DNA of 34,676 bases. It comes from an uncultured Actinomycetes bacterium (lineage in GTDB: Bacteria; Actinomycetota; Acidimicrobiia; IMCC26256; PALSA-555). Of the stretch, positions 7,130 through 14,960 are shown one piece after another. The notes beneath the pieces were generated by a model. It was not told the DNA's origin and made no database searches. It was given only the letters and a program-made list of their open reading frames with translations. Location of the stretch: NCBI GenBank assembly GCA_903899845.1, contig CAIUKV010000006.1, positions 1 to 34,676 on the forward strand, read 5' to 3'. A program made the position numbers and the translations under genes. Each line of letters starts with the position of its first letter. Position 1 is the first letter of the stretch.

Positions 7130-7464
7130 GCACGATCGAGCACATCGACCCCGCCGCCGCCGACGCCCTCGTCGCGGCCGGCGCCTACCTCCTCGACGTC
7201 CGCAACGCCGACGAGTGGACGCTCGGCCACGCTCCGGCCGCGACGCTCATCCCGCTCGGGGAGCTCGCGACCCGGTCCGGCGAGCTGCCCACCGACCGGC
7301 GCATCGCCGTGGTCTGCCGGTCCGGGGGCCGCTCGGCCCAGGCGACCGAGGCGCTGGTCGGCGCCGGCTACGACGCCGTGAACGTCGCCGGCGGGATGCA
7401 GGCCTGGCTCGACGCCGGGCTGCCCGTGGTCGACGACGCGGGCGGGCCCGGCACCGTCGGCTGA
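7126..7464 (+). CDS. Rhodanese-like sulfurtransferase
   Basis: A single-domain 112-aa rhodanese. The strand YLLDVRNADEW marks the start of the fold, GHAPAATLIPLGEL is the conserved 'GHIPGA..IP' segment, and CRSGGRSA is the active-site loop with the catalytic cysteine. YDAVNVAGGMQAWLDAGLPV is the conserved C-terminal helix and strand. It would carry persulfide sulfur in the cytosol. The GTG start overlaps the stop of the acyl-CoA synthetase (GTGA), with GGGAGG about 5 nt upstream inside that gene. Why a sulfurtransferase is coupled to an acyl-CoA ligase is not clear; persulfide or CoA-thiol chemistry is only a guess. Confidence 0.92.
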   Translation: MSTIEHIDPAAADALVAAGAYLLDVRNADEWTLGHAPAATLIPLGELATRSGELPTDRRIAVVCRSGGRSAQATEALVGAGYDAVNVAGGMQAWLDAGLPVVDDAGGPGTVG

Positions 7465-7487
7465 CCCGGCACCCCGGACGCCGCTGT

Positions 7488-7505
7488 GGTTACCCGACGG
7501 TAACC
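7488..7505. promoter_or_regulatory. Palindrome GGTTACC-N4-GGTAACC over the glpD -10 box
   Basis: Perfect 7-bp inverted arms (7488-7494 and 7499-7505) are separated by CGAC. The right arm contains most of the TAACCT -10 hexamer of glpD. A dimeric repressor bound here would block RNA polymerase, so this is a good operator candidate. The regulator is not in the window; glycerol-3-phosphate regulators of other families (GlpR/DeoR, GntR) are possible. Confidence 0.55.
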
Positions 7506-7506
7506 T
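7501..7506 (+). promoter_or_regulatory. -10 box TAACCT, leaderless start of glpD
   Basis: TAACCT is followed by 7 nt and the GTG at 7514. No Shine-Dalgarno is present. The box overlaps the right arm of the palindrome at 7488-7505. Confidence 0.6.
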
Positions 7507-7513
7507 CGGCCCC

Positions 7514-9127
7514 GTGGGCTTCGACCGCACCGTCGCACTCGAGCGCCTCGCCGACGAGACCTTCGACGTCGTGGTCGTGGGGGGCGGCATCACCGGCGCC
7601 GGGTGCGCGCTCGACGCGGTCAGCCGGGGCCTGCGCACCGCGCTCGTGGAGCGCGACGACTTCGCCTCGGGCACCTCGTCGCAGTCGTCGAAGCTGCTGC
7701 ACGGTGGCGTGCGCTACCTCCAGCAACGCGAGTTCGGACTGGTCCGGGAGGCCCTCGCCGAGCGACAGATCGCGCTGCGCAACGCGCCCCATCTGGTCGA
7801 GGTGCTGCCGTTCCTCATCCCGATCCTGACCCGCGACGGCCTGATCGACCGCCGCCTCGCCCGCCTCCTCGGGGGCGTGCTGTGGCTCTACGACCTCAGT
7901 GGCGGCCTGCGGATCAAGAAGGCCCACCGCCGCGTGACCACGGCCGAGGCCCGGGACCGGGTGCCCACGCTCGACCCCAGCCGCCTCGCCTCGGGCTACC
8001 TCTACTACGACGCCCGGGCCGACGACGCCCGCCTGACGCTGGCCGTGGCCCGCACCGCCGCCGATCTCGGTGCGGTCGTCGTCAACCATGCCGGCGCGAT
8101 CGGGATCGACAAGGACCCGGCCGGGCGGGTCGCCGCCGTGCGGGTCCACGCCGACGGCCGCGACGTCACGGTGCGGACCCGGGTGGTGGTGAACGCGACC
8201 GGCGTGTGGGCCGACACCGTCCGTACCCTCGACGAGGGCACCCACGCCGCGACGATGCGACCGGCCAAGGGCGTCCACATCACCGTGCCGTGGAGCCGGG
8301 TCCGCAACGAGATCGCGATGTTCGTGCCCGTCGACGACGGCCGGGCCGTGTTCGTCGTGCCGTGGGGCGACGTCACCTACATCGGCACGACCGACGACGA
8401 CTACGACGGCGACCTCGACGATCCCCGGTGCACCGCCGAGGAGGTCGAATACCTGCTGGGGGCGGTGAACGCCGCGCTGGTCGACCCGCTCACCCCCGAC
8501 GACGTCATCGGCACCTGGGCGGGTCTGCGCCCGCTGCTGGCGGCGGCCGACTCGGCCAAGACCGCCGACCTCTCCCGGCGTCACGGCATCCGGGTCTCGG
8601 GGGCGGGCGTCGTCACGATCACCGGCGGCAAGCTGACCACGTACCGCGCGATGGCGCGCGACACCGTCGACCAGGTCGACCAGATCCTCGACGGCACGCA
8701 CCGCCGGTGCCGGACCAAGGACCTCCCCCTGACCGGGGCCCGGGGCTACCGACCGCCGGCAGCCGACGCCCCCGCGCTCGTCCGGCACCTCGCGCGGCGC
8801 TACGGCACCGAGGCCCGCTCGGTCCAGGCGCTGATCGCCGACGACCCCACCCTCGGTGAGCCGCTGGTGCCCGGCCTGCCCTACGTCCGGGCCGAGGCCG
8901 TCCACGCCGTCCGCGAGGAGATGGCAGGCGACCTCGCCGACGTGCTCGACCGGCGCACGCGCTGCCGCATGCTCGACCGGGCCGCGACGGCGGCCGCCGC
9001 CGAGTCGGTGGCCCGACTGTGCGCGCCCGAGTGGGGCTGGGACGACGCCACGCTCACCGCGGCCGTCGCCGCCTACCGGGCGGACCTGACCGCCGAGCGG
9101 GTGGCGGCAGGGCCCCCACTCCCCTGA
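7514..9127 (+). CDS. glpD: Glycerol-3-phosphate dehydrogenase (FAD)
   Basis: This 537-aa flavoprotein oxidises sn-glycerol-3-phosphate to dihydroxyacetone phosphate and passes electrons to quinone at the inner face of the membrane. The N-terminal FAD-binding motif is VVVVGGGITGAGCALDA (about residues 20-36). It is followed by the family signature FASGTSSQSSKLLHGGVRYL and by GLVREALAERQIALRNAPHLV. WGDVTYIGTTDDDYDG and TITGGKLTTYRAMARD are conserved later blocks, and the C-terminal cap domain is present. Length is normal for the family. No glpK or glpF lies nearby. Start GTG is fixed by TAACCT seven bases upstream, and a palindrome over this box suggests repression. Confidence 0.95.
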   Translation: MGFDRTVALERLADETFDVVVVGGGITGAGCALDAVSRGLRTALVERDDFASGTSSQSSKLLHGGVRYLQQREFGLVREALAERQIALRNAPHLVEVLPFLIPILTRDGLIDRRLARLLGGVLWLYDLSGGLRIKKAHRRVTTAEARDRVPTLDPSRLASGYLYYDARADDARLTLAVARTAADLGAVVVNHAGAIGIDKDPAGRVAAVRVHADGRDVTVRTRVVVNATGVWADTVRTLDEGTHAATMRPAKGVHITVPWSRVRNEIAMFVPVDDGRAVFVVPWGDVTYIGTTDDDYDGDLDDPRCTAEEVEYLLGAVNAALVDPLTPDDVIGTWAGLRPLLAAADSAKTADLSRRHGIRVSGAGVVTITGGKLTTYRAMARDTVDQVDQILDGTHRRCRTKDLPLTGARGYRPPAADAPALVRHLARRYGTEARSVQALIADDPTLGEPLVPGLPYVRAEAVHAVREEMAGDLADVLDRRTRCRMLDRAATAAAAESVARLCAPEWGWDDATLTAAVAAYRADLTAERVAAGPPLP

Positions 9128-9153
9128 CCGCCCGCGCGCCCGATCCCGCGCCG

Positions 9154-9175
9154 GTCACGGCACCGGCGCCGTGAC
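9154..9175 (+). terminator. Hairpin after glpD
   Basis: Perfect 8-bp arms GTCACGGC and GCCGTGAC enclose a 6-nt loop, 27 bp after the glpD stop. No T-tract follows, which is common in high-GC actinobacteria. The right arm includes the GTG at 9171, which argues that the next gene starts further downstream. Confidence 0.45.
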
Positions 9176-9188
9176 GTCCCCGGGCCGC

Positions 9189-9878
9189 ATGCCCCGACTC
9201 CGCCGGATCGTCGCGCTCGTGCTCACCCTCGTCGTGCTCGGAGCGACGTCCGCCTCGCCCGCCGACGCCGACGTGACCTGCCCCCAGGACTGGCGGCCCG
9301 CCGAGCCCGCCGCCTACCTCGATCACGACGGCGCACCCACCGATCCGGCGCGCCCGCTCCCACCGTCGCCCGGTCCCGGCTACCGGGCGATGCACCTGTT
9401 CTGCGCAGGGCGGTACGTCACCTCGGCGTGGATGGCGCCGGTGGAGACGCCGAGCACCGTGATCAACCTCGGTCGGGCGATCGTGGCCGGCGCGCAGTGG
9501 CCGTCGGTGGTGCCGGCGGTCAACCCGGCAGTCGGGATCACCGGGCTCGCGGCCTGGTTCTGGGCCACCCCCGACGGGGGCACCCTCCGGCTGCAGCCCG
9601 GCAACGGCCCCGACCTCGACGTCGAGCTCCGGGTGCAGCAGGTGCGCTGGCGCTTCGGTGCCGACATCCCCGGCGCCACCGGCTGGGGCGTCCCGTACCC
9701 GACCCCGTCGCCGGTCCGGGCCGTGTTCGAGCGCTCCGGCACCGCCACGGTGACGGTCGAGGCCGTGCTCGTGGGCCGGCTGCGGGGCGAGGAGCTCGAC
9801 GTCGAGGTGCCCGGGAGCCACCGGGTCGTGCTGCGCTACCCGGTGGCCCAGGTGCGCAGCCTGCTGCACGCCGGGTGA
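9189..9878 (+). CDS. Secreted protein of unknown function
   Basis: The 229-aa product starts MPRLRR followed by a hydrophobic core VALVLTLVVLGA and an Ala-rich SASPADA region, a standard Sec signal peptide probably cleaved before DVTC. The mature part has two early cysteines (VTCPQDW and LFCAGRY) that could form a disulfide. It also has an aromatic GLAAWFWATP block and a beta-rich C-terminal half ending in VVLRYPVAQVRSLLH. There is no lipobox, LPXTG or catalytic motif that I recognise. An in-frame GTG at 9171 would add six residues, but it lies in the hairpin after glpD; neither start has a clear -10 box or Shine-Dalgarno, so the exact start is uncertain. Function unknown. Confidence 0.72.
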   Translation: MPRLRRIVALVLTLVVLGATSASPADADVTCPQDWRPAEPAAYLDHDGAPTDPARPLPPSPGPGYRAMHLFCAGRYVTSAWMAPVETPSTVINLGRAIVAGAQWPSVVPAVNPAVGITGLAAWFWATPDGGTLRLQPGNGPDLDVELRVQQVRWRFGADIPGATGWGVPYPTPSPVRAVFERSGTATVTVEAVLVGRLRGEELDVEVPGSHRVVLRYPVAQVRSLLHAG

Positions 9879-9907
9879 CCCCCGACCCGCGCACCGCGGC
9901 CGTGCAA

Positions 9908-9913
9908 TAGCGT
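9908..9913 (+). promoter_or_regulatory. -10 box TAGCGT, leaderless start of sulfotransferase
   Basis: TAGCGT is followed by 7 nt and the ATG at 9921. The upstream in-frame GTG (9912-9914) falls partly inside the box, so it cannot be the start if this promoter is used. Confidence 0.6.
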
Positions 9914-9920
9914 GCCCGGC

Positions 9921-11186
9921 ATGGCTGCCGACCGTCCCGCCCCCGTCCGCATCGAGGACTACGCCGACCCGCAGTTCACCCCCGACGTCCAGGCGATGCT
10001 CGCAGCGATCGCGCCGCTCGCCGGGACGCTCGAGCTCACCCCGGCGGCACTGATGGACCAGGCCCGGGCCGAGACCGGGCTCGACGACTTCGGGCCCCGC
10101 GACTTCGTCGAGCGACTCGACGTCTACTGCACGGCGCTGCGCGAGGAGGCCGGCCTGTCGGAGCTCGGGTGGTTCAACAACCACACCCAGCTGGTGAAGG
10201 TGCTGAGGAACCGGCTCCTCGTCGAGGACCTGGTGCGTCGCCACCCCGAGATCCTCGACCTCGAGCTCGCCGCCCCGATCATCGTCTGCGGGCTGCCCCG
10301 AACCGGGTCCACCCACCTGCACAACCTCATCTCCGCCGACCCCGGCCTGCGCTCGCTGCCCTACTGGGAGTCGCTCGAACCGGTGCTCCCGGAGGCCGAG
10401 CGGCCGGGGCCCGGCGACCCCGACCCCCGGCGGGAGCGATGCCAGGTCGGCCTCGACTTCCTGCACGCGGCGATGCCGCTCTTCGACCGGATGCACGAGA
10501 TGACCGTCGACCACGTGCACGAGGAGATCCAGCTCCTCCTCATCGACTGCTCCACCATGCTCATGGAGACGTCGACGATGGTCCCGTCGTGGGCTGCGTA
10601 CTACCGAGAGCACGACCAGACGTCGTCGTACCGGTACCTGCGCAAGGTGCTGCAGTGCCTGCAGTTCCTCCGGGGGGGCCACCGCTGGGTCCTGAAGTCG
10701 CCGCAGCACCTCGAGCAGTTCCCCGTGCTGGCCGAGGTCTTCCCCGACGCGACCTTCGTCGTGACGCACCGGGATCCGGTCGCCGTGACCGCCTCAATGA
10801 CGACGATGGTCACCTACGGCGCGCGCATGAGCGTCGCCCACCCCGACCCGCACGCCTACGGCGCCTACTGGGCCGACCGCCTCGAGCGGATGCTCACCGC
10901 ATGCGTCCGCGACCGTGAGGCACTCCCCGCAGCGCGGTCGGTCGACGTGCAGTTCGGTGACTTCATGGCCGACGAGGACGGCACGGTCGCGCGGATCTAC
11001 GACCTCGCCGGGCAGCCGCTCACCGACGACGCGCGTGCAGCGATGACCCGCTTCCTGACCGCGCACCCCCGAGGTCGGCACGGGGCGGTGGCCTACGACA
11101 TCACCCAGTTCGGTCTCGAGGGTCGCGAGCGCCGCGACGCGCTGCGCTTCTACACCGACCGCTTCGGGGTCAGCGCGGAAGCATGA
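9921..11186 (+). CDS. Sulfotransferase family protein
   Basis: The 421-aa protein has the PAPS-dependent sulfotransferase core. The 5'-phosphosulfate loop is IIVCGLPRTGSTHLHNLI (about residues 119-136), and the 3'-phosphate motif is FVVTHRDPVAVTAS (about residue 283). WVLKSPQHLEQFPVLAEVFPD is the typical linker with a Lys-Ser-Pro-x-His block. The N-terminal 110 residues (helical, with NNHTQLVKVLRNRLLVEDLV) are characteristic of a large actinobacterial subgroup. The acceptor is unknown; lipids or steroids are common guesses for this group. Start ATG is chosen from the TAGCGT box. The 3' end overlaps the convergent MOSC gene by 17 bp. Confidence 0.9.
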   Translation: MAADRPAPVRIEDYADPQFTPDVQAMLAAIAPLAGTLELTPAALMDQARAETGLDDFGPRDFVERLDVYCTALREEAGLSELGWFNNHTQLVKVLRNRLLVEDLVRRHPEILDLELAAPIIVCGLPRTGSTHLHNLISADPGLRSLPYWESLEPVLPEAERPGPGDPDPRRERCQVGLDFLHAAMPLFDRMHEMTVDHVHEEIQLLLIDCSTMLMETSTMVPSWAAYYREHDQTSSYRYLRKVLQCLQFLRGGHRWVLKSPQHLEQFPVLAEVFPDATFVVTHRDPVAVTASMTTMVTYGARMSVAHPDPHAYGAYWADRLERMLTACVRDREALPAARSVDVQFGDFMADEDGTVARIYDLAGQPLTDDARAAMTRFLTAHPRGRHGAVAYDITQFGLEGRERRDALRFYTDRFGVSAEA

Positions 11187-11652
11187 CCGCGTCGCCCACC
11201 GTGAGGCGACCACCGGTGACGATCTCGCAACGCAGGCCGCCGCGGCCGAGCAGCGCCACGCGCACCCCCGGCCGGGTGAGCCGCTCGAGGTGCGTGCACG
11301 GGTCGGCGAGGTCGGTCCCCCGCAGGACGACCGGCCCGACCCGCAGCTCGCGCCCGACCCCGGCATCGAGGTCCGCGGGGTCGATCCCGGCCACGACGAG
11401 GTTGCGGCGGGTCTCGGACGGATCGAGCGGGATCTGCGCCTCGGCCGCCGCGGCCGCGACCGCCTCGGCGGCGATCAGCGTCACCCCGCGCTCGTGGTCG
11501 GGGCGCCGCTGCCCCGAGTAGGTCCCCACCGCGGCGCCGTAGCGGTCGCCGGTCAGCCCGCCCCCGGCGGTGGCGTCGACCGCGTCGCGGGCCTCCATCG
11601 GCGCCCCGGCGGTGGGCGTGACGTAGATGGCGACGAGCCGGCCCGCGCTCAC
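11170..11652 (-). CDS. MOSC domain protein
   Basis: A 160-aa stand-alone MOSC domain, the beta-barrel found at the C-terminus of molybdenum-cofactor sulfurases and in YiiM-type proteins. Visible features are the entry strand LVAIYVTPTAGAPM, the GGGLTGDRYG loop, the LIAAEAV helix, the ETRRNLVVAGID segment typical of the family, and the conserved cysteine in LADPCTHLE, which may accept persulfide or bind cofactor. It probably acts in molybdenum-cofactor or N-hydroxylated compound metabolism, but no molybdoenzyme lies here. The GTG start at 11652 is supported by TACCGT exactly 6 nt upstream. Its 3' end overlaps that of the convergent sulfotransferase. Confidence 0.88.
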   Translation of the reverse strand: MSAGRLVAIYVTPTAGAPMEARDAVDATAGGGLTGDRYGAAVGTYSGQRRPDHERGVTLIAAEAVAAAAAEAQIPLDPSETRRNLVVAGIDPADLDAGVGRELRVGPVVLRGTDLADPCTHLERLTRPGVRVALLGRGGLRCEIVTGGRLTVGDAVMLPR

Positions 11653-11658
11653 GGGCCG

Positions 11659-11664
11659 ACGGTA
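11659..11664 (-). promoter_or_regulatory. -10 box TACCGT, leaderless start of MOSC gene
   Basis: TACCGT on the minus strand is followed by 6 nt and the GTG at 11652. It lies between this gene and the stop of the 170-aa gene at 11675, showing that the MOSC gene need not depend on upstream transcription. Confidence 0.5.
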
Positions 11665-11674
11665 CCGCCCGGCG

Positions 11675-12187
11675 TCACGCCGCCGGGGCCCACCAGTGCG
11701 ACCAGTCTCCCGGCGCGTCGACGGCCCAGCGCTCGTGGACGGTCTGGACCTCGCCGATGACCCGCCCGGGGACCCGGTAGCCGGGCCCGTCGGGCATCGG
11801 CACCACCGGCCCGGTCGCCTCCCACTCCAGGTCGTAGCCCACGGCCAGGCGCTCCCCCACGAGGTCCGACCAGCGCGCCCCGACCGGGGGCGGTCCGTCG
11901 AGCCGCAGACCGAACGCCTCGAGCCCGAAGGTCCAGTGCACGAACGGGGTCTCGCAGCACAGCGACGTCCACAGCCCGTCGGCCCGCAGGTCGAGCCCCT
12001 GGCGCGGCGGGGCGACGTCCTCGTCGGCGACCACCAGCCGGCCGTCGCCGACGTCGAGATCCACCAGCACGGCGGCCCGACCGTCGCCGAGCACCAGGCG
12101 CACGACCCCGGGCAGGGGCCCGCCGATCGCGAGCTCCCACGCCTCGTGGACCGCGCCCGGGTGGGCCGCCTCGTCGGCCGGCGTCAC
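11675..12187 (-). CDS. Uncharacterised 170-aa protein
   Basis: A soluble-looking protein with many short beta segments (VVRLVLGDGRAAVLVDLDVGDGRLVVADED, FGLRLDGPP, LAVGYDLEWEATGP). It has a conserved-looking tail GEVQTVHERWAVDAPGDWSHWWAPAA that is rich in Trp and His. The tail recalls the 'G.GE...R..DHSWG.RDWW' endings of actinobacterial proteins near the carotenoid hydratase CrtC fold, but this is a weak visual similarity. No signal peptide or TM helix. The start (GTG 12187) is the longest possible; no -10 box at leaderless distance and no Shine-Dalgarno supports it. Divergent from the alpha/beta hydrolase at 12220, only 32 bp away. Confidence 0.65.
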   Translation of the reverse strand: MTPADEAAHPGAVHEAWELAIGGPLPGVVRLVLGDGRAAVLVDLDVGDGRLVVADEDVAPPRQGLDLRADGLWTSLCCETPFVHWTFGLEAFGLRLDGPPPVGARWSDLVGERLAVGYDLEWEATGPVVPMPDGPGYRVPGRVIGEVQTVHERWAVDAPGDWSHWWAPAA

Positions 12188-12205
12188 CGGGGGCCCCGGC
12201 GGTCG

Positions 12206-12211
12206 TAACCT
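12206..12211 (+). promoter_or_regulatory. -10 box TAACCT before second alpha/beta hydrolase
   Basis: TAACCT is followed by 8 nt and the ATG at 12220; no Shine-Dalgarno is seen. The hexamer equals that of glpD. Confidence 0.5.
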
Positions 12212-12219
12212 GGGCGACC

Positions 12220-13113
12220 ATGACTGCGGGACTGCTCGACGACCTCACCCTCGACGGACTCACCGTGCACACCCGGCGCTGGGAGCCGACCGCGGCTGCC
12301 GCCGACGCCGACCCGGTGCTGCTCGTGCACGGCCTCGGTGCCAACACGGTTGCGTGGCTGACCGTCGGCCAGGCCCTGGCCGACCGACGCGGTGCGTCGG
12401 TCACCGCCATCGACCTCGCCGGGTTCGGCTACACCCGCAGCACCGGCACCGAGGCGACGGTCGAGCGCAACGCCCGGCTCGTGATCGCCGCGCTCGAGCA
12501 GTTCGGACCGTCGGTGGTGATGGGCAACTCGATGGGCGGCGCCATCACGGTGAAGGTGGCCGGTCGACGCGCCGATCTGGTCCGGTCGATGGTGCTGGTG
12601 AACCCGGCGGTGCGGCCGGCCCGGGTCCGGTCGCCCCAGACCCGCAACGGCCTGTTCATGTTCCCGATGCTGGTCCCGCCGCTCGGGGAGCGGCTCGTCG
12701 CGGGCCGGGCCGCCCAGCTCGGTCCCGAGACCCTGGTCGACCAGACGCTGCAGCTGGTGCTGGAGCAGCCCGACGCGCTGCCGGCGGCCGTGCGCGACGG
12801 CCTCGTGAAGATCGCCACCGACCGCATGGAGTTCCCCGAGGCGGCGCGGGCCTACGCCGACGCCGCCGGGTCGCTGTTCTGGTACATGACCCGGAACCTC
12901 GACCGCGACCTGCGGGCGGCGCTGCCGGCGGTTCCCGGCCTGATGGTGTTCGGCGAGCGCGACCGCCTCGTCGACGTGTCGAGCGCCCGCGCGCTCGCCG
13001 CCCGCCACCCCGACCTCGACGTCGCCTACCTCGACGGGCTCGGGCACGCCCCCCACCTCGAAGCCCCGGACCGCTTCGTCGACACCGTCGACGCCTGGCT
13101 TCGCGGCCGCTGA
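12220..13113 (+). CDS. Alpha/beta hydrolase
   Basis: A 297-aa alpha/beta-fold hydrolase with a complete visible triad. The oxyanion motif is VLLVHGLGANTVAW (about residues 33-46), and the strand VTAIDLAGFGYTRS follows. The nucleophile elbow is VMGNSMGGAI (Ser in GNSMGG), the acid is Asp in VFGERDRLVD, and the catalytic His is in DGLGHAPHLEAPD. The Met/Phe-rich lid (NGLFMFPMLVPPLGERL) suggests a hydrophobic substrate. It is similar in plan to esterases and to the hydrolases of aromatic or lipid degradation, but the substrate cannot be assigned. It converges on mdh with a 33-bp gap. Confidence 0.88.
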   Translation: MTAGLLDDLTLDGLTVHTRRWEPTAAAADADPVLLVHGLGANTVAWLTVGQALADRRGASVTAIDLAGFGYTRSTGTEATVERNARLVIAALEQFGPSVVMGNSMGGAITVKVAGRRADLVRSMVLVNPAVRPARVRSPQTRNGLFMFPMLVPPLGERLVAGRAAQLGPETLVDQTLQLVLEQPDALPAAVRDGLVKIATDRMEFPEAARAYADAAGSLFWYMTRNLDRDLRAALPAVPGLMVFGERDRLVDVSSARALAARHPDLDVAYLDGLGHAPHLEAPDRFVDTVDAWLRGR

Positions 13114-13146
13114 CCCCACCGGTCGCTGCGGCGCCACCGGGGCCCG

Positions 13147-14139
13147 CTACTTGATCAGACCGAGCTTCCGGACCTCGTCGCGCTCGGCGACCAGCTCCTC
13201 GGTGGTGATCCGGATGCGGTCCTGGGCGAACGCGTCGTGCTCGAGACCCTCGACCACCGACCAGGAGGAGCCGTCACTGCGGACGGGGAAGCCGAACTGC
13301 AGGCCCTCGGGCGTGCCGTACTCGCCCCGGCTGACCACGGCCAGCGAGTGCCAGTCGTCGCCCGGGGTCGGGGTGCGGATCGACTGGACCGAGTTGACGG
13401 CCGCGTTGGCCGCCGACGCGGCCGACGACGCACCCCGGGCCTCGATCACCGCGGCGCCGCGCTTCTGCACCGTGGTGATGAAGTCGCCCTGCAGCCACGC
13501 CTCGTCGGTGATCACCTCGGGGACCGGCCGACCGCCGATGCGTGCGTGCGCGTAGTCGGGGAACTGGGTGGCCGAGTGGTTGCCCCAGATCGCCAGGTTC
13601 GACACGTCGCGCACCGGCGCCCCCGCCTTCTGGGCGAGCTGGGTCAGCGCGCGGTTCTCGTCGAGCCGGGTCATGGCGAACCACCGGTCGGCGGGAACGT
13701 CGGGGGCGTGCTCGCGGGCGATGAGGCAGTTGGTGTTGCACGGGTTGCCCACCACCAGCACGCGCACGTCGCTCGCGGCGTGGTCGTTGATGGCCCGACC
13801 CTGCGGGCCGAAGATGCCGCCGTTCACGCTGAGCAGATCGCCGCGCTCCATGCCGGCCTTGCGGGGGATCGACCCGACCAGCAGCGCCCACGACGATCCG
13901 TCGAACGCGGTGGCGAGATCGCTGGTCGCCTCGATCCCGGCGAGGAGCGGGAAGGCCCCGTCGTCGAGCTCCATGCACACCCCGGCGAGGGCCGGGAGCG
14001 CGGGCTCGATCTCGAGCAGGCGCAGCACGACCGGCTGGTCCTCCCCGAGGAGCTGGCCGGAGGCGATGCGGAACAGCAGCGCGTAGCCGATCTGGCCGGC
14101 AGCGCCGGTGACGGTGACGTGGACGGGAGCGTTGGCCAT
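13147..14139 (-). CDS. mdh: Malate dehydrogenase
   Basis: This 330-aa enzyme interconverts malate and oxaloacetate with NAD in the TCA cycle. The NAD-binding loop is [17 protein letters not shown] (about residues 9-25), the adenine-side block is [20 protein letters not shown], and [15 protein letters not shown] is the conserved NP.NTN segment. [14 protein letters not shown] carries the catalytic Asp region and [12 protein letters not shown] the catalytic His. The layout is that of the 'type 2' MDH group that includes actinobacterial and cytosolic enzymes. ATG is fixed by TAGGTT 6 nt upstream. In Streptomyces mdh also lies beside folD, so the position is conserved. It follows the J-domain gene by 9 bp but has its own promoter. 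Confidence 0.96.
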   Translation of the reverse strand: MANAPVHVTVTGAAGQIGYALLFRIASGQLLGEDQPVVLRLLEIEPALPALAGVCMELDDGAFPLLAGIEATSDLATAFDGSSWALLVGSIPRKAGMERGDLLSVNGGIFGPQGRAINDHAASDVRVLVVGNPCNTNCLIAREHAPDVPADRWFAMTRLDENRALTQLAQKAGAPVRDVSNLAIWGNHSATQFPDYAHARIGGRPVPEVITDEAWLQGDFITTVQKRGAAVIEARGASSAASAANAAVNSVQSIRTPTPGDDWHSLAVVSRGEYGTPEGLQFGFPVRSDGSSWSVVEGLEHDAFAQDRIRITTEELVAERDEVRKLGLIK

Positions 14140-14145
14140 GCGGGG

Positions 14146-14151
14146 AACCTA
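14146..14151 (-). promoter_or_regulatory. -10 box TAGGTT, leaderless start of mdh
   Basis: TAGGTT on the minus strand is followed by 6 nt and the ATG at 14139. It overlaps the stop codon region of the J-domain gene. The same hexamer and spacing precede purN. Confidence 0.6.
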
Positions 14152-14916
14152 TCCCGCGGGACCGGGGTCCGCCGAAGCGATGCAGTCGAGCAGCACCGAG
14201 CGGGCCTCGGTCAGCTCGGCCATCCGCTCGGCCGCCCCCTGCCGGGCCCCGCCGTGGTCGGGGTGGGCCATGCGGATGAGGCGCCGGAAGCGGGCCTGCA
14301 CGTCGGTGCGGTCGAGGGTGGCGTCCGACCGGAGGCCGAGCACCTCCATCGCCCAGCGCTGCTCGGTCGGCATCCCCGTCCACGGGTCGGCCCCCGCTCC
14401 CGCCGCGGCGCCCGCCGGGGGCGGCCCGAGCCCGGGCACGCCGAGGAGCAGCCGCCGCACGGCGAGGCCTTCGGGCAGGGTGCCCGGGTGGCGCAGGGCC
14501 GCGTGCACGGCCCGGAGGGCGACGTCGCGCGGGGCCCCGGGCAGGGCCGCCGCCGCCATCACCGCGCCGATGACCTGGGGATCGGGCTGGCCGTGACGGT
14601 CGAGCTCGAGCACCGTGCGACCGCCCTCGGCCACGATCCGGTGCCGGGAGTGGTCGAGCCCGTGGGTGTCGATCTGGAGTCGGTAGCGCATCGAGATCCG
14701 GGGCACGCCGAGGCCGCCCCGGGCGTCGTCGACGAGCCGGGGCAGGAGCTCGGCCTGCTCCGGGTCGAGGTCGGGGAGGAACTCGGCCACCACCGCGCCG
14801 AGCAGCACGGCGCCGTGGGCGACCCCCCCGGTGGGCAGGTAGGCCGTGCCGATGGCCACCCGCCGGATCGGCATGTGCCGCCGGGTGTGCCGGACGAGGA
14901 GCTCGGCGAGGACCAC
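14149..14916 (-). CDS. C-terminal J-domain protein with unknown N-terminal domain
   Basis: The last ~70 of 255 residues form a J-domain. WAMEVLGLRSDATLDRTDVQARFRRLIR gives helix I-II and MAHPDHGG the diagnostic His-Pro-Asp (about residues 218-220), and the AERMAELTEARSVLLDCI helix follows. It would stimulate the ATPase of a DnaK partner. The first ~150 residues (RHMPIRRVAIGTAYLPTGG, AVVAEFLPDLDPEQAELLPRLVDDARGG, MRYRLQIDTHGLDHSRHRI) match no domain I know. There is no Gly/Phe region or zinc finger, so this is a class C-like protein with a reversed layout (J at the end). An Ala/Gly/Pro linker joins the halves. The GTG start at 14916 has TAGAAC six bases upstream. Confidence 0.82.
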   Translation of the reverse strand: MVLAELLVRHTRRHMPIRRVAIGTAYLPTGGVAHGAVLLGAVVAEFLPDLDPEQAELLPRLVDDARGGLGVPRISMRYRLQIDTHGLDHSRHRIVAEGGRTVLELDRHGQPDPQVIGAVMAAAALPGAPRDVALRAVHAALRHPGTLPEGLAVRRLLLGVPGLGPPPAGAAAGAGADPWTGMPTEQRWAMEVLGLRSDATLDRTDVQARFRRLIRMAHPDHGGARQGAAERMAELTEARSVLLDCIASADPGPAG

Positions 14917-14922
14917 GGAACG

Positions 14923-14928
14923 GTTCTA
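14923..14928 (-). promoter_or_regulatory. -10-like box TAGAAC before J-domain gene
   Basis: TAGAAC on the minus strand is followed by 6 nt and the GTG at 14916. The last base is C rather than T, so the match is imperfect. Confidence 0.4.
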
Positions 14929-14960
14929 CGCCCAGGCCGGGGCGGGTATGCCCGGGTGGG

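Noticed and set aside
13114-13146. Terminator between the second alpha/beta hydrolase and mdh
   Set aside because: Only 5-bp arms (CCGGT/ACCGG) could be paired, not better than chance in such GC-rich DNA.
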